Shown here in pieces: positions 25,413-39,075 of a stretch of 64,000 nt of DNA (its first letter is position 1; every line of letters starts with the position of its first letter). The DNA is from Todiramphus chloris collaris (Eukaryota > Chordata > Aves > Coraciiformes > Alcedinidae), in assembly GCA_025345505.1 (NCBI GenBank), contig JANVCC010000076.1, positions 12,297,832 through 12,361,831 on the forward strand. The letters run 5' to 3'. The notes under the pieces were generated by a model, which was not told the DNA's origin, did no database searches, and worked only from the letters and a program-made list of their open reading frames with translations. The position numbers and the translations under genes were made by a program.

Positions 25413-26612
25413 AGGAATCACAGAATGTTAAGGGTTGGAAGGGACCTCGAAAGATCACCTAGTCCAACCCCTTGCCAGAGCAGGACCACCTAGAGCAGGT
25501 CACATACGAAGGCATCCAGGCAGGTTTTAAATGTCTCTTAGAGAAGACAACTCCAGAACCCCTCTGGGCAGCCTGTTCCAGAGCTCTGTGACCCTCACAG
25601 TGAAAAAGCTTTTCCTTATGTTTCTGCAGAACCTCTTATGCTCCAGCTTGCACCTGTTACCTCTTGTCCTATCACTGGACATAGCAGAGAAGAGCCTGGC
25701 TCCATCCTTCTAACACTCACCCTTCATATATTTATACATATTGAGGTCACCCCTCAGTCCTCTCTTCTCCAAGCTAAAGAGACCCAGCTCCCTCAGCCCT
25801 TCCTCATAAGGGAGATGCTCCACTCCCTTCATCATCTTTGTGGCTCTGCACTGGACTCTTTCAAGCAGTTCCCTGTCCTTCTTGAACTGAGTGGTGCAGA
25901 ACTGAACACAATATTCCAGATGAGGTCTCACCGGGGCAGAGTAGAGGGAGAGGAGAACTTCTCTTGACCCACTAACCACACCCCTTCTAACACACCCCAG
26001 GATGCCACTGGCCTTCTTGGCCATGAGGGCTCATTGCTGGCTCATGGTCATCCTGCTGTCCACCAGGACTCCCAGGTCCTTTTCCCCTATGCTACTCTCT
26101 AAAAAGTCAATCCCCAACCTATACTGATACCTGGGGTTATTCTTTCCCAGATTCAAGACTCTACACTTGCCCTTGTTGTATTTCATTTGATTTCTCCCTG
26201 CCCAACTCTCCATCCTGTCCAGGTCTCGCTGAATGGCAGCACAGCCTGCTGGTGTCAGCCACTCCTCCCAGTCTTGTATCAGCAGCAAACTTGCTGACAG
26301 TGCTCTCTGTTCCCTCATCCAGGTCACTGATGACTATACCGAATAGTACTGGCCCCAGGGACTCCACTAGATACGGAACCCCAACTAGACTCTGCCCCAT
26401 TGACCACAACTCTGACTTCTTTCCTTCAACCAGTTAACAACCCACCTCACTACCTGATCATCCAGACCACACTTTCTCAGTTTAGCTGCAAGGATGCTGT
26501 AGGAGACGGTGTCAAGTGCTCTACTGAAATCAAGATAAGCCACATTCACTGCACTACCATCATCTATCCACCTGGTTATTTCGTTATCAGGTTGGTCAAA
26601 GATGACTATGAA
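25413..26612 (-). mobile_element. CR1 LINE, 5'-truncated, 1.2 kb
   Basis: Seen: begins with 'ggaatcacagaatgttaagg' (3' tail) and runs back through the 3' UTR into RT. Degraded frames at 25710-26024, 26031-26327 and 26161-26409 show [53 protein letters not shown] and [17 protein letters not shown]. The active-site segment reads [10 protein letters not shown], so the FADD motif has lost one Asp. Frame breaks and this change make it inactive. Same strand as the host gene. Confidence 0.95.
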
Positions 26613-29324
26613 GACTCTGTGCCATTATCACGGCTCATTTTATGCCTGGTATAGAAAATACCATCAATCTATGGCAACAGCATCAGTGATAAAACATGAG
26701 CACTCATGCTGGCATATGTTCACGTGCCCAAATCAATCACATCAAGATGATCTGCCCAGAGACAATGAAAATTGCTGCTAAGTATTGACATTTTTTTTTC
26801 CTCAAATAAATTAAGAGATAAAGACAAATTATGGGAAGCATGGCACGATCAAGCATTTTGGACTCGAGCTTCATGAAAGCCCATCACTTCCATGTGAACA
26901 GGCTTGACTGCTGCTATGGACGATAACACTACAGAGCCCTGCCCACAGCTCAGGCTACCAGTGCCCGAATGTTGAATAAAACGGTGGGGGGGGGGGAAGC
27001 ATTTCAAGAATTAAGCTGTAGGGTTGATACCTTAAGCGTAAAAACACCCCTTCTGAAACTCAGTTCTATGGTTATTTATTTCTGGACTTCCAGCAATAAT
27101 AGCAAAGACAGCATGTCAAAACTGAAAGATATAATTTCATGACCAAAGTAAGAAATGTCTTTTGCTGCAAAATACAATGGTTTGTAGCATCTTCAAGCAA
27201 GCAAAATGAGCACAGAACACAACAGAAGAATGAAATCCTTAATGAATACCCACTTATCGTGTAAGTGCATCTGTCAGAGTGATCTCACCTTGAATGCAAA
27301 CGCATTGAATCAAAACCAAGAATGGCAGTAAAAACTCAAAAGATCAAGTGTAGAAATGCAGAGTCTTTAGTGAACAAACCCCGTGGTGACTGTATCTGCA
27401 GAAGGTCTGCAAACTTTACACGCAGCTCTTCTGCATTCTTCGAGGAATTAGCACTACCAATGATAACTCTAAAGACCATCTGACTTCATCCAGGGGCATA
27501 TTGATCATTGATAGATATCTTGGTAATCTTTAAAAGCTTCTCATCCTCACACATGTAAGCAATAGCATTTAGCAAAGTAAGCTGTTTCTGCTGGTTTGCA
27601 GGTAACAAGAAGCTAGTTTTGAACTTGAACCAGTGGAAATGAGAAAAACTCACAGCGAGATATAACTTCCTGCTTGCTTAGAGCCAAGACAAAATTCTGT
27701 GGTAAACAGCATTTTTCTGCAACACTTTGAAGTATGAAGAGTACTAGATCTCCTCTACTGCATGGAAAAACAGCTCATCATGTGGACTTCATCTCTGTAC
27801 AAATCTGTATCAGCTGTCTCACATTAACATGCTTAAACACATAAATACAGATACAATATAGATGTAAAATTACAAATGTTGAATTAATTTTAAGCTAGTA
27901 TATAGTTGATATAAGCCCCTTTTTTTTCAGTGAGCATCAGAATCCCATAAAATCTCAGCTACTGTTGAGGTCTCAGTCCTTATTTTCTTTGGCTGGGTAA
28001 TATCTAAACAGATCTATTTTCCCTCTTTTTCAGGCTTTAATCACTCAGTAAAGTAACTATTATTATTTTGTCTATTGGGTTAACCTGTCCACAATTACAT
28101 ACTACTTTTATCAAATTTAAAAGGTCACACAGCAGTCATTTTGTGTGTGACCAGATAATGTCATGTGAACAACTGTATTTGGACCTTTTAATGTAAACAA
28201 GTGTAATGAGACTTTATGAATTTTGTGGGAAACTCAGATATTTCCTTTACATACATTTGGTTCCCATAAAAGGCCCAAACTTAGAGCACTGGCAAAATGA
28301 AAACCCTTCTCTCTACTGCCAGGAGAAGTTCCTGTTGATGTGTACCAGCACCAACCAAAAAGTAACACACTTTTTGTACAGAGTTTTCACTGTGGGTACA
28401 CTTTTGGAATTCTTTTTTTTACTTTGCTGACAAAAGGAGCAGCTACCTTCACAATAGTTTCCGTGACAAAGACAAATGAAGTAGCAATAACCAGCCTGAG
28501 ATATTCAGTCCCAATCCTGAAGACTAAGAAGGTGTAAGAATATTCATTAGTAACATGCTACAAAGCTGTTCCTAACAATCTTGGGTTTATAGGGTAACAA
28601 GTTTAAATAGTTTGTTTTTCATTTATGTCATATTCCCTTCTAAAATTCTTTTGAGAAGGGTCTCCTTTGAAGCACGCTGTATTTGGCTCTCACTTTATTC
28701 AATTCCTCTATTTTCTTACCATCTGTAATACAACCTCCCAATGCCTGAGGAAGCCAAACAAGAGACTTGACAAGAACTGCCTCCAAGTCTACGCAGGAAT
28801 TGCCAAGAAGCAGGATTCCTCCCAGCTGGGGATGTTACTGCCATAAACACCTCGCAGGAGTTACAGGGCTTGTGCTGAGATGGTTTCAGAGCATTTTGTG
28901 GAAAAAAAAAATAAATTTAAAAATCACAGAATGTCCCTGCTCTTCCTCTCCACAAAACCACTGGGAAAAATTAACTATAATGACTTATGTACTAACATTG
29001 CTAACATTCCACTCTGCTGTCAAACAGAAGAGCACTATTTCCTAGGTATCCAAGATTTGAGTAAGATTCATGTGTAGATGCTAGACAGCTGCCTGAACCC
29101 TAGCAACCCTAAAGTGGTGCTGGTGAAAAAGAGTTGTTAAAAACCCTACTAACCTTTCAGGTATCACCATAGAAAATCTAATCTCCCTATAGAACATCAG
29201 ACTACCTGTTTTGGTATTCATCTCTACTTATCACTCTTCTCAAACATTCAGAAGGCCAGAGTAGCTCAGAAGGTCCTATTCTTGCCACAGTTGGACTTAA
29301 ATCACAATGATCACAAGATTTTTC

Positions 29325-29450
29325 ACCTTTAGTCCTCACAACTACTCTGCAATGTAGCAGATGACTGAACACACCAGGGCTCCAAATCCTGGAAAGGCTC
29401 CAATCAGTTTGAAAGGCAGCAAGGCAGTTGGCCACAGTCACTCAGCACAT
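29325..29450 (+). repeat. Possible ancient MIR-like SINE remnant
   Basis: Seen: 'tcctcacaactactctgcaa' followed by 'tgtag', and further on 'gcagttggccacagtcactc', resemble the two best-conserved parts of the MIR core and tail in the right order and spacing. Heavily diverged; assignment is from memory of the consensus. Confidence 0.35.
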
Positions 29451-30123
29451 CTCCTCTCAGTGCATTCTCCTTTCACCAACTCTCCGTTAAATAACAGGTC
29501 AAATTCAAGGCTCCCATCCTTATCTTTAGTCCTCTTCATTGCAAGTGACTTGCCTACAGGAGAAGATGGTTTTCTGAAGTCAGAGAACCAACAGTTTCAA
29601 GTTACAGCTCAAACGCTTTTTACTGTGATAGACACAAAAAATGTGGAGATCATTTCCAGAAGAGATGAAAACAACAACAAACCTTAGATTTATCAAAACA
29701 AGAGGCAAAGCCCATTTTCTTAAGCTACTCTTCTGACAGTAACAGCTAAAACAAAATACCCCTCTACCCTCAATTAAGAAGTATTTGGTCAGCACCACCA
29801 AAAGAAAGGAGGAAGAAACATATCTGTGTTGCCTTAGGCAAACAAGCACGATCGTCTCTGAAAGAGACTAAGTCCATCCCTTGAACAAAATTAAATTCCT
29901 TCTTGGTGATTACAGAGCTTCCCTTCTCAACAAAGCAATGAACACTGAAGTGGCCATTCAGCAGGAAAAAGTCTACGGCTGTGGTTCAGTCAGGTCCCAC
30001 AGCACAAGGATGGGGGCTCCCAGAAGCACTGGCAGATTCTGAAGAGTCTGGGCCACATTCACAGGTAACACAGGTACATAAACAAGGAGAGGGAAAGGAA
30101 AGAACAGAATTCCTGAAGGAGAC

Positions 30124-30157
30124 TTACAGCCAAGAAAGAATTACAGCCAAGAAAGAA
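30124..30157. repeat. 17-base perfect tandem duplication
   Basis: TTACAGCCAAGAAAGAA occurs twice in direct succession, followed by TTAC. Probably replication slippage. Confidence 0.9.
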
Positions 30158-31205
30158 TTACTGTTATTTGGAGCCTAAAGAAACGATGCTGCTGATATCC
30201 GTTATAGGAAGATCTGACACAATATTGAGGAAGTGGAGGAGAATTCTCACATTTTCAGCACTATTTATCCTACCCTATATACCTATGAACTTCACGTATT
30301 CTTACCAACAGACATAAAAACCAAACCCTGTCATTTTGTAAACCACATTGAACATAGTTGATGAGGAGATCTTAGAGTTTACTGAGATACTATTTCACTA
30401 CATAGGTCACAAGCACATCTTTTCAATATGGCCATTTTGACAAGCTAAGCATTTATGTAACCACTAAATGAAAATCTCACGAGGATGCATTATGAAAACA
30501 AGATTTTCATGGTATCATTATTCAACATGCTTAAGAAAATTAGAGTGTAATATCCAGGCAAGCGGAAGGAATGAGAGCATTTTCAAGGAGTCAGTTTTCT
30601 TGCTGCCCAAGTACAACAAACACAAGCCCTGTGGAAGCATGGGAGCCTCCACAAGAGAAACTGAAAAACAGCTGTTAAATTTCTCATTCTCCTTTGAGCT
30701 CTGATTTCACAGTAAGGTGTCAGCATCCTGTGTTACAAAGGGAAGTGGGCAGTTGGTTTCTTTTTCACGACAAGACCTGACCTGTTGGTTCTGGAGCTCC
30801 TCAGATTAAGGCAGTTGAACACACTACAGCTGCTCAGCTCCGGAAGAAAGCAAATCTCATTCTGTAACAAAACACTGCCCACGGTCATTCTGAAGGTATA
30901 AAATGTGTGGCTTTAAATTTGTTTTAGGATGGCAGTTGATGAACTGTGTCTGTGAAATATGTAGGCAACCTACACAGCTTGGGTAGAATTTTTCTGCAGT
31001 AAAGACACCTGGAAATTTGACAATTTGAGGAAATAACCTCACAAAGTTGTTCAATTTCTGCTGAAATACTGCTATCAAAGAATTTGAGTTCTGATTACGG
31101 TAAACATCCTTGGACTCAGACAGTGAAATCAAGCTGCTCTTCATGTATAGATACATCTAAAGACAGACTGCAGTGAATCAGAAAGTTTGTTCAAAGTCAC
31201 TCTTC

Positions 31206-31250
31206 ACAAGATCACAAAATCGTAGAGAAAAATTGGAAAGGCTGAAACTT
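31206..31250 (-). mobile_element. Possible diverged CR1 3' tail
   Basis: 'gatcacaaaatcgtagagaa' and 'attggaaaggctgaaac' resemble the CR1 tail and end of 3' UTR read backwards. Short and diverged. Confidence 0.35.
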
Positions 31251-34200
31251 AGCAATCACATTGCAGAAAGACAAGAAAAAACAAACCAGGGTCTTTGGTT
31301 AATTAGAAAAAGATAAACCCCGCCACACACCAAAAATGCTTCATGACAGGACTAAATGTTCCACATTTGTCACATTGATGTTTCTATGTGTTCCTGACTG
31401 TTAAGGCATGAAAATGCAAATGTTGCTGACAAACATAAAAGCTTCTTCAATAATCTACTGCCATCTGTATTATTAAAAGCACATTTTTCATATACACAAG
31501 TTTTTTAGCAGCACACAGAGCAAATCACCATCCTGGTTTATGCTATGAAAAATTCTAACATACTTCTACTGAGCTGATGAACATTATAATGCAAAAGTTT
31601 AACACAATTAAAAAGAAACCCCATGTAACCAAAGTTTCTTTGTATACTTAGAAACATTATTCTATCAAAATCAGTCCTCACAGTTGATACATCTGTCAGT
31701 TTACTGTGCTATTACTTACAATATGAAGAATTTTGTGGGATAAAGCACAGTGCAGCAATACATGCTTTTTGTATGAGTGACTTTGAGAGTAAAGTCTCCG
31801 TCCAGACAGAATGCACAAGACAGACATAAGAAGCTGAAGTAGCTTTGGTTGCAAATCAAGTAAAAAACCTGACCTAGTCGCACAGTCAAAGACCAGAAAT
31901 GATACATATCTTGATAAAATATTAAAAATACAGAAGAAACAAGATTAGGTTTTGTAGCTTGTGTAGAGGACGGGCAGCAAAGAACCCTCCCTCCCATTCC
32001 AATTTAAACACCATCCATCTCCCTGCTCACAGCTAGGTAACGCTGGCTTACCTGAAAGCATGACTGCAGAAAAGCCTCAGTAACCTGAGAATGCTCCATG
32101 TTCAGTATTGCTGGTTTTAGAGGTCAGAAGCTTTACATGAGGCTAGATATGGGTCAGAGATAAACCCTGGCAGGCGTACAAGTGGAAAAAGTAATTAATT
32201 ATTATTTTCAGTTCCCTTTATCACTACCATAGAGAAAAACCAGTATATCTTTTTGCACAATTCCAATGGAATACACTGCTATCTAAAATTCACCAAAAGA
32301 TCTGTTTCCTGATGGAGCTGTAGAAGTTTTCTAGATACCACCTCTGCTAAGATGTAAAAAACCTCTAACTTTTGCTATGCAGGTTCACCACAATCTGATA
32401 TTTATATGTAAAGGGGACTTTCAATCAAATAATAAAGCTAGCGAACAGCCAAAGACTTGACTACTTCCATGTGGTAGCAGGCTAACTGTAATACATTGTC
32501 CTCATGATCACTAGAGCCTAATCAGGGGATTTTAAACCAGAGATGCACTTACCACATCTCAGTAGCTTAAGAACAACTTTCAGATACTATCAATATGGGT
32601 AAATAAAGACAAAACAATGAGAAGGACATCTACTGCTAACTTTTTTAACTCATCCATTTCTAATCACAGGGATCACCACCATGAACTCTAGTTAAGCAAA
32701 GTTCACTACGATCTGATCCTTATCAAAGGAAAATACAGTCTGAGAAACAAATACCTGAAATTACTGAAGGCTTTTCCCACATACAACTATGCAAATGCAG
32801 AGCTTTGTAATCTGCAGACATTCAGGACACTATATAAATGCACTGAGATTCTGATTGCAACACACAAGTTTTTATTTCCAGTAATCCACTTTTCCTGCTA
32901 ACATGCTAACCAAAGAAAAACTTCACTCACAGCACAGAATTCAGTGATCTAATGCTCCACTAAGTGTCAAGCTAGGGCAAGGGGCACAGGAAATGCAGAA
33001 GAGGTGAAATTTCTAGGAAATGGGAATGAATACATTAATAATGACTCCTGGAGAAATTAAATCTGTTATGCAATTAACTGTGTGAAGTGTTACATCCCAC
33101 TATAGTGAATGCAGCTGGTGCTGAGCCCTGTAACATCATTAACACTTGGACACAGCAATTAGGCTCTGAAGCAGCTTGTTACCATTGCCAGCAAGTGTTC
33201 CTGCAGAAGCATTCCTGGAGACTTTCACATTTTTATGCCATTTCTACAACACCACTGCAGGTCCCTCTCAAGTCAACCACTGACATTAAGTGTCCTGCAC
33301 TTTATATTGAACTAATTCATTAAGGTAATGAAGTCAGGCTTTCAGTATTAAGGAGGCCTTGGGGAGAAATAAACCAACAGCAGTGACAGGGTAGGAGTAC
33401 AAACAAAGAAAACTGAAATTTCACAGTAATCTCTCCTTTATGAATGAGAACCTTGCTTAACTGTCCAAGACTTTTCTTTCTCTTTCAATTTTCCTTTCTT
33501 AGGTCTTATTTTCACAAGGTGAATTCCATGTTCTGGTTTTCTTAGCATCAGCTCCCTGGGAAACATCCTGAAATTCTACAGTGTCTGACCAGAATAATAG
33601 CACAATGATTAAGAACACCTTAAAGATGCAAAAAGTTTTCCAAGCACAAGTCTACAGTTGTGATTGTGGAAAATACAGCCTGAGTTGTGTCTGGTTTTAA
33701 TGATCTTTCACACAGAGCTATCACACACCCTCTTCCAGGAAATGGGAAACAGAAGCTTGATTTCTGCTTCATAAAAACTGAGCTGTCAGGAAAAAAAGAT
33801 AACATTTACTGTCTTAATTTCTTTGTTTTCCTCGAAGGACCAAAAAACAAAAACAAAAAAAAAAAAACACCAAACCCCAAAACAACCCAAAACCAAAACA
33901 AACAAAAAAACCCAAAACCAAATTGCTTTATTTTAAAAGAATGTTAATGTTTCATTCAGCCTGCAACACCTTCTTAATTTTACATTTAACTTGAAATAGA
34001 AAAAATAAAATATATTTCAGGTCCATTCTAACTGAAAGCTTGTACTACTTTTTCAGCTCAGAAAAGGCAGGGTAGAATCTGAAGCACTGAACAAGAATAA
34101 GTGTGATAAAAGAGCTAACAGAAGCCATAGCTCTGAGGAAGTGAACCAGAGAAGATATCAGTAGTGGCCTAATCCTACTTCTACTTATTCTGTGCTGCTG

Positions 34201-34549
34201 GTCTAAATATCAAAACCTTATTGATGATCCAAAAAAATTCACCTATAAGAACTTCTGACTGATGGTGCTGAAATTTGGTAAATTATCCCAAAACACGGAG
34301 ACGAAAGAAGAAATTAAAGATTGCTCTACCAAATTAATGTTTGTATTTTAAGTTTTTGAATAATGAATCACATAAATATTATCCATATTATTGATGCCAC
34401 AGCTAGAAGAGATTAATATGCTTACAGCCTACAAATTCTCAGATCCTCCTGGAATTGCCACAAATACAGACAATGTTCCCAGTATTGAAATCTGTGTACT
34501 ACATTACAGTTTGCCAGAAGGTCTACAATGACTGCACAGATGAGGACAT
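31251..34549. other. Intronic sequence, no gene seen
   Basis: AT-rich with an A-rich tract at 33840-33925. No exon or interspersed repeat recognised. Confidence 0.55.
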
Positions 34550-35250
34550 TGTCAAGGTTTAGGGTTTGGCCAGTCACGAGACAAATGATAGACACTCTCT
34601 GTTAAGCCTTCTTCCTTCCCAGAGGGGAAGAAAAAGGGAATAAGGGAGAGAGACTTATGGAATGGAAAAAAAACTAAAACAGCTTTAATGAAAATAATAA
34701 TAAGGTGGAATATATACAAATATATACAAGACCAGTATCAAAGTGAATGCCTCTAATGGCAAATACATTACCATCACCACTGGTGCTATGGACCAGGCAC
34801 TGGGGAAGTTCAGATTCAGGAGATGAATTCTGGAACTGGATTCAGAAATACATGGATTGGTATCAAAGACAGAACAGAGTCCTCCTCAGATGCCAACCAC
34901 TGAAGAAGAGAGCTTGACCCCTGTGATCCCTCAGCTTCATACTGAATATGATGTATATGAGATGGAATCCCTCACTGGTCAGTTTGGGGTCACCTGTCCT
35001 GTCCACCCCTCCCCGCAGGTGTGGCCTTTTATTTAGTGCACCCCCAGCGTGGTGCACAGGATTTAGCAGTGACCTTGGTCTGCACACCAATCCCTGGTAG
35101 CATCTCTAAACATGGGGTGTTACCACTGCTAGAAGCAGACACTGTCTGAAGAAACATGCTGTTAACTTCAGAACATGCAGTTACTTAGAACTGAGCTGAA
35201 AAATAAAATTAATGAAGAGAATTTGTTCTGTTCTAAATCAAATCAGGACA
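34550..35250. mobile_element. Endogenous retrovirus LTR (solo), about 700 bases
   Basis: Seen: the element starts TGTCAAGG and ends AGGACA, giving TG...CA ends with a TGTC/GACA inverted terminal match. Interior phrases ('cacagatgcc'-like purine tracts, 'aatatatacaaatatatac', 'ctcactggtcagtttggggt', 'cacctgtcctgtccacccct') recur in avian ERV LTRs as I remember them. A minus-strand polyA signal (AAATAAA) lies near 35028-35035, so it probably reads on the minus strand. No gag, pol or env sequence flanks it. No target-site duplication is evident (left GACAT, right GGTAG). Its right end directly abuts a CR1 tail. Confidence 0.65.
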
Positions 35251-35253
35251 GGT

Positions 35254-35315
35254 AGAATCACAGAATCTCAGAATCATTAAGGTTGGAAAAGACCTCTAAG
35301 ATGTGTATTATACCA
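35254..35315 (-). mobile_element. Short CR1 LINE 3'-end fragment next to the LTR
   Basis: 'agaatcacagaatctcagaa' then 'aaggttggaaaagacctcta' is the reverse complement of the CR1 end. Only about 60 bases; it begins within four bases of the LTR boundary. Confidence 0.85.
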
Positions 35316-38300
35316 GAAAACTGAACAATTGTAGAGGACTTATATGCAAAAAAAAAAAAAGGTGTTCTTGAAGTTTACATTTTAAACAAGAGCTCACCTT
35401 ATGCTTCTGTATCTGACTGAATCCCATTTTCATTATCTTTGAAAGGTTAAGTCACACTACCACTTTATTTTTGCAGAAGATTATGACAAGAATCTTGAAT
35501 GGACAGATTACTGTATACTCGGTAAAAAGCAGACAGATCTAAAGAGAATACAGTGTTCTAGATGTACATGGTATTAACTGGGGCTATTAACATCTAGCTC
35601 TGGAAACGGACCATTTTACAGCAAGAAACAAAAATAAGCCAGCCTGCCTATCACTTTATCAGCACGTCCCCTTCTATGGTTTGCAACAAAAATATTTACT
35701 ATTTCAGGGGAAATCTCTTCCCTGAAAGTCATTACTCTCCTTTTCCCCATCCACTCACTGCAGGATTTGTGTAAGATCACAGTTTGATACTCAGTGGAAA
35801 CTTGTATGAAACTGAGGCCTCGTATACTTACACTCTTACATCAGTGTGTTTGCAATGAACTGAACGTACCAAGCGCATGAAGTGCCTGTAACTGTTCTCT
35901 CCAACAGATGCTGCTGCCACTGATGGTCAGTTCCTCTCTCACAGACAGAAGAGTGCTCCTGTAGATCAGTCTGGAGACCAGTGTATTTAGTGTTAATCAA
36001 ATGCGGCTTCACATCGTTACAAAACCAATTGCACAAATCCTTAATTTCATTACATAGCTGTTTTGGGTGAGTGTCCTTTTTTTTAGCAGTGTTCAATTGC
36101 ATACAAATATATAAACTGATACAGCCTTTTGCTCTGAAAGCTTAATTGAACTTCTGGCAGTTTGTAGAACTCTAATCTTATCGACCACGTGAAACTCTCA
36201 CAACAGCATTTAATCCCCAGACTAGAATTATTTATTTTTCCCTTTCAAGTATTTTAAGCACAGTAATCACATACACTTGCAACACAACTCACACAGAGCT
36301 AAACACTCTGCAGGGCTCTTCAGAAACAATTCATCACATTCCCCTTGGTCTTCTTTCTTTTCTGACCACCAAGTCGTGATAATGACAAAATGCCTCTTTG
36401 TCCTGGCTACAGCTGATGAAGCTTAATAGTCCAGTCTCATCTCTCTCTCCCTCCTTCTTACACGTTACAATTGTTTTTATCTTTCATCAGTACTTTTTAT
36501 TATTTGAGTCTTATTTTCTCTCATTTGTTACATGCGACAGTAAAGTTTAAAACAAATGCAGGCTGAATGATAGTCACCAAAGATCTTCACAGATGCAAGA
36601 GGAATAGGACTGAGATGTTTACTGTACTCCATCATAGTTCCCATTTCTTGCTTTTTAGGGATGCATCTTATTGAATTCCATAAATATTAATTCTAAAAGC
36701 AATTAGGTATTCTAAATGTTCAGACATGCTGTATTTTATAGAGCGTTTTTAGAAATAGGACAAGGAATACGACAGATAATTGCCTGCCTCTTGAGGCTCT
36801 CTGAAGGCTTCATTAACAATCCCACCCAAGGAAAGCACAGTGAGAATATCCACACTCATTGTGACAGTTCAGGAATCTTCCCTGTAAACGACTCATGAAC
36901 TTCGACTGACATGTGGAAATTGTTCTATAAATATTGTTCTTTTCATCGAGTAACTCCCATACGCTCCATTTCCAACCAGACCACCCCAACCAGACAGAAT
37001 GACTGGCCACTGAGAGTAACAATTGCTTCACTGGGTGACACTGATTCAAGTCAGGAATGAATTTTCTCCTGTTTGTCCACAAGGAGGAAGTGGAGAGAGT
37101 GGAGAATATCCAAGTAAGAAAAATCATTTAAGAGTGAATAAAACACAAGATTAAAAATACTTGAAAGAAGAGTTTACATAGTAGGCAATCCCAGTAGGTT
37201 TCAGAGCAGAGAAAGATGTTGTCTTATTTAACTGGAGACATGTAAAATTCACATGAGAACAAAACGTGAGAAAAGCTTTGTTATGAAGAAAAGCTGGAAG
37301 GTGCAGAATCCAAGAGGAGCTGGTCTGAATCCCAACAGTTGTTTGAAAGATTTATGGTATCTCCAGAAGGTGCTTAGAGACCTCACAGAGTTTCAGATTC
37401 CAGGGGCTTAAAGAATGAATGGCCTAATAAAATAAATCCCTAACACATCAACCAATCAACTGTCCCACCAGAGAAGAAACTCCTCGAGCAACCTCAGCTA
37501 ACCTGTATATTAAAAAAAAACCAAAACAACAGAATGTATTCATATGTAAGGCTGTAAGCCAAGAGAAACATAGATGGGTTAGTCCTCAGATAAAGAACAC
37601 GAGATTTTAACAGCTGTAAAGTGTTGATCTAATGCTCAGAGGATACAACGTTCAGTGGATTTTTTTCCCCAGCATCACATGAAATAAAGCTGAGCGTCTG
37701 CCATAGGTCTCCTCATCCCCAGGGTTATATTTGAAGATACACAGAGAGCATTATAATGCTCTTGGAGAAAGAATATCACTAGGTATCATTTCTTTATGAG
37801 GAGCTTTAACTTCTCAGAAACTCACAAATCAATGACAATAATGAAGCCGTCGGACAGGAATACTTCAGACCTTGTAACTACAACTTAAGTTTAAATTAAG
37901 GGGAGGAATAAACAACAGTTAGTTTGTAGATCAAAGTTTTTAAGTGATAAATACATAATGTTAAAAATGAACAGTTAGCAAAGACAAATAATAATAAAAA
38001 AGGGTTTAGATATGAGAGAAGTCTCAGACTTCAATCATGATAAAAATATACAGGTATTCATGAAGATAAGAAGTGGAAATGGGTGTGCTAAGATGAGAGG
38101 ATAGTACAGTGTTAAAACTGGCCGTTGTGCAAGAGCTGAAGTAATGCTTTCCTCACTTATGCCATCAGCCATGATCACGGCCATTGGAACTAGAGTGAGA
38201 ATACAGAAGCAGAAGTTCTGCATCTTACACTTAAGATACAAACAGCATTCAACGTGGAGGGACCCAACCTAGATCTGACAAATAAAACAAGGAGCAGCCA

Positions 38301-38994
38301 TAACCATTCTAGGTCTTCAGGAAAGCATCTGTCTTGAAAATACTAACTGGAGGAACTATGTTTAGAAAAGGAGAACAACTACAATCCTATCAGCCTGACC
38401 TAAACAGATAGAAATTTTAGAATAAGTTTCAAAGAATAGAAGGAAGATATAAGAGAAGATAAAACATTTTTCCAGATAACTCAGTATCATTTCAATAATG
38501 GATTTTTCTAGATACACAAGTAAATTAATCTGGGTTTAGTAAAGCAACCTATGGAAATCACACTTCTTTACATTTTGTTTAGTACAGACAGCACAGCTGT
38601 TAGTCCAAGAATCATACAGTAAGAAACTAGGTAAACAAGAAATTAAAACAAGATGTCTTGAAAAAAGGGAAGTAACAAATGGGTTGGCTGTATTGATAAC
38701 CAGTTTGTTAAATCTATTCATTAACCAGGAAAAAACCCCAAACCAAACCAAACAGAACATAAAACACTTTGATAATATTCACCAGTTCTTGAAACTAGAA
38801 AGTGCTGTCAATGTAGAAGATCAAGAAGATCTTATACAGAATAAAGAGAAGAGTGAAGTAATAAAATTGGAATGACAAAATATGAAATTGCATACCACTG
38901 GAAACTGGAGAAAAAAAAAAACATGACTATTAGACAAAGTGATCCCAGACAAAAAAAAAAAAAAAATGACACAGGCAGACTCATTTAGGTGAGA

Positions 38995-39075
38995 TATTTC
39001 CAGTTAAGTAACAACATTCCTCTGCAAATAACTTGTCAGTCCCCATTTGGAAAATGGGAGTATAGATGATGGGGC
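38995..39075 (-). repeat. Possible ancient MIR-like SINE remnant
   Basis: 'cagtccccatttggaaaatg' then 'ggagtatagatgatgg', preceded by 'ccagttaagtaac', resembles the MIR tail read backwards (cf. the generic 'ccccatctgtaaaatggg' phrase). Diverged; from memory. Confidence 0.35.

Larger units (their letters stand above)
26613..31204. other. Intronic sequence, no gene seen
   Basis: AT-rich. It holds an 11-G homopolymer (26986-26996), a possible MIR-like remnant (29325-29450) and a 17-base tandem duplication (30124-30157). No exon recognised. Confidence 0.55.

Noticed and set aside
28921-28937. 'aatcacagaatgtccctg' resembling a CR1 tail
   Set aside because: Only about 13 bases match; the following sequence does not continue as CR1 3' UTR.
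34863-35090. 75-codon minus-strand frame
   Set aside because: Lies within the LTR; LTRs of this type are not known to encode it and it has no domain.
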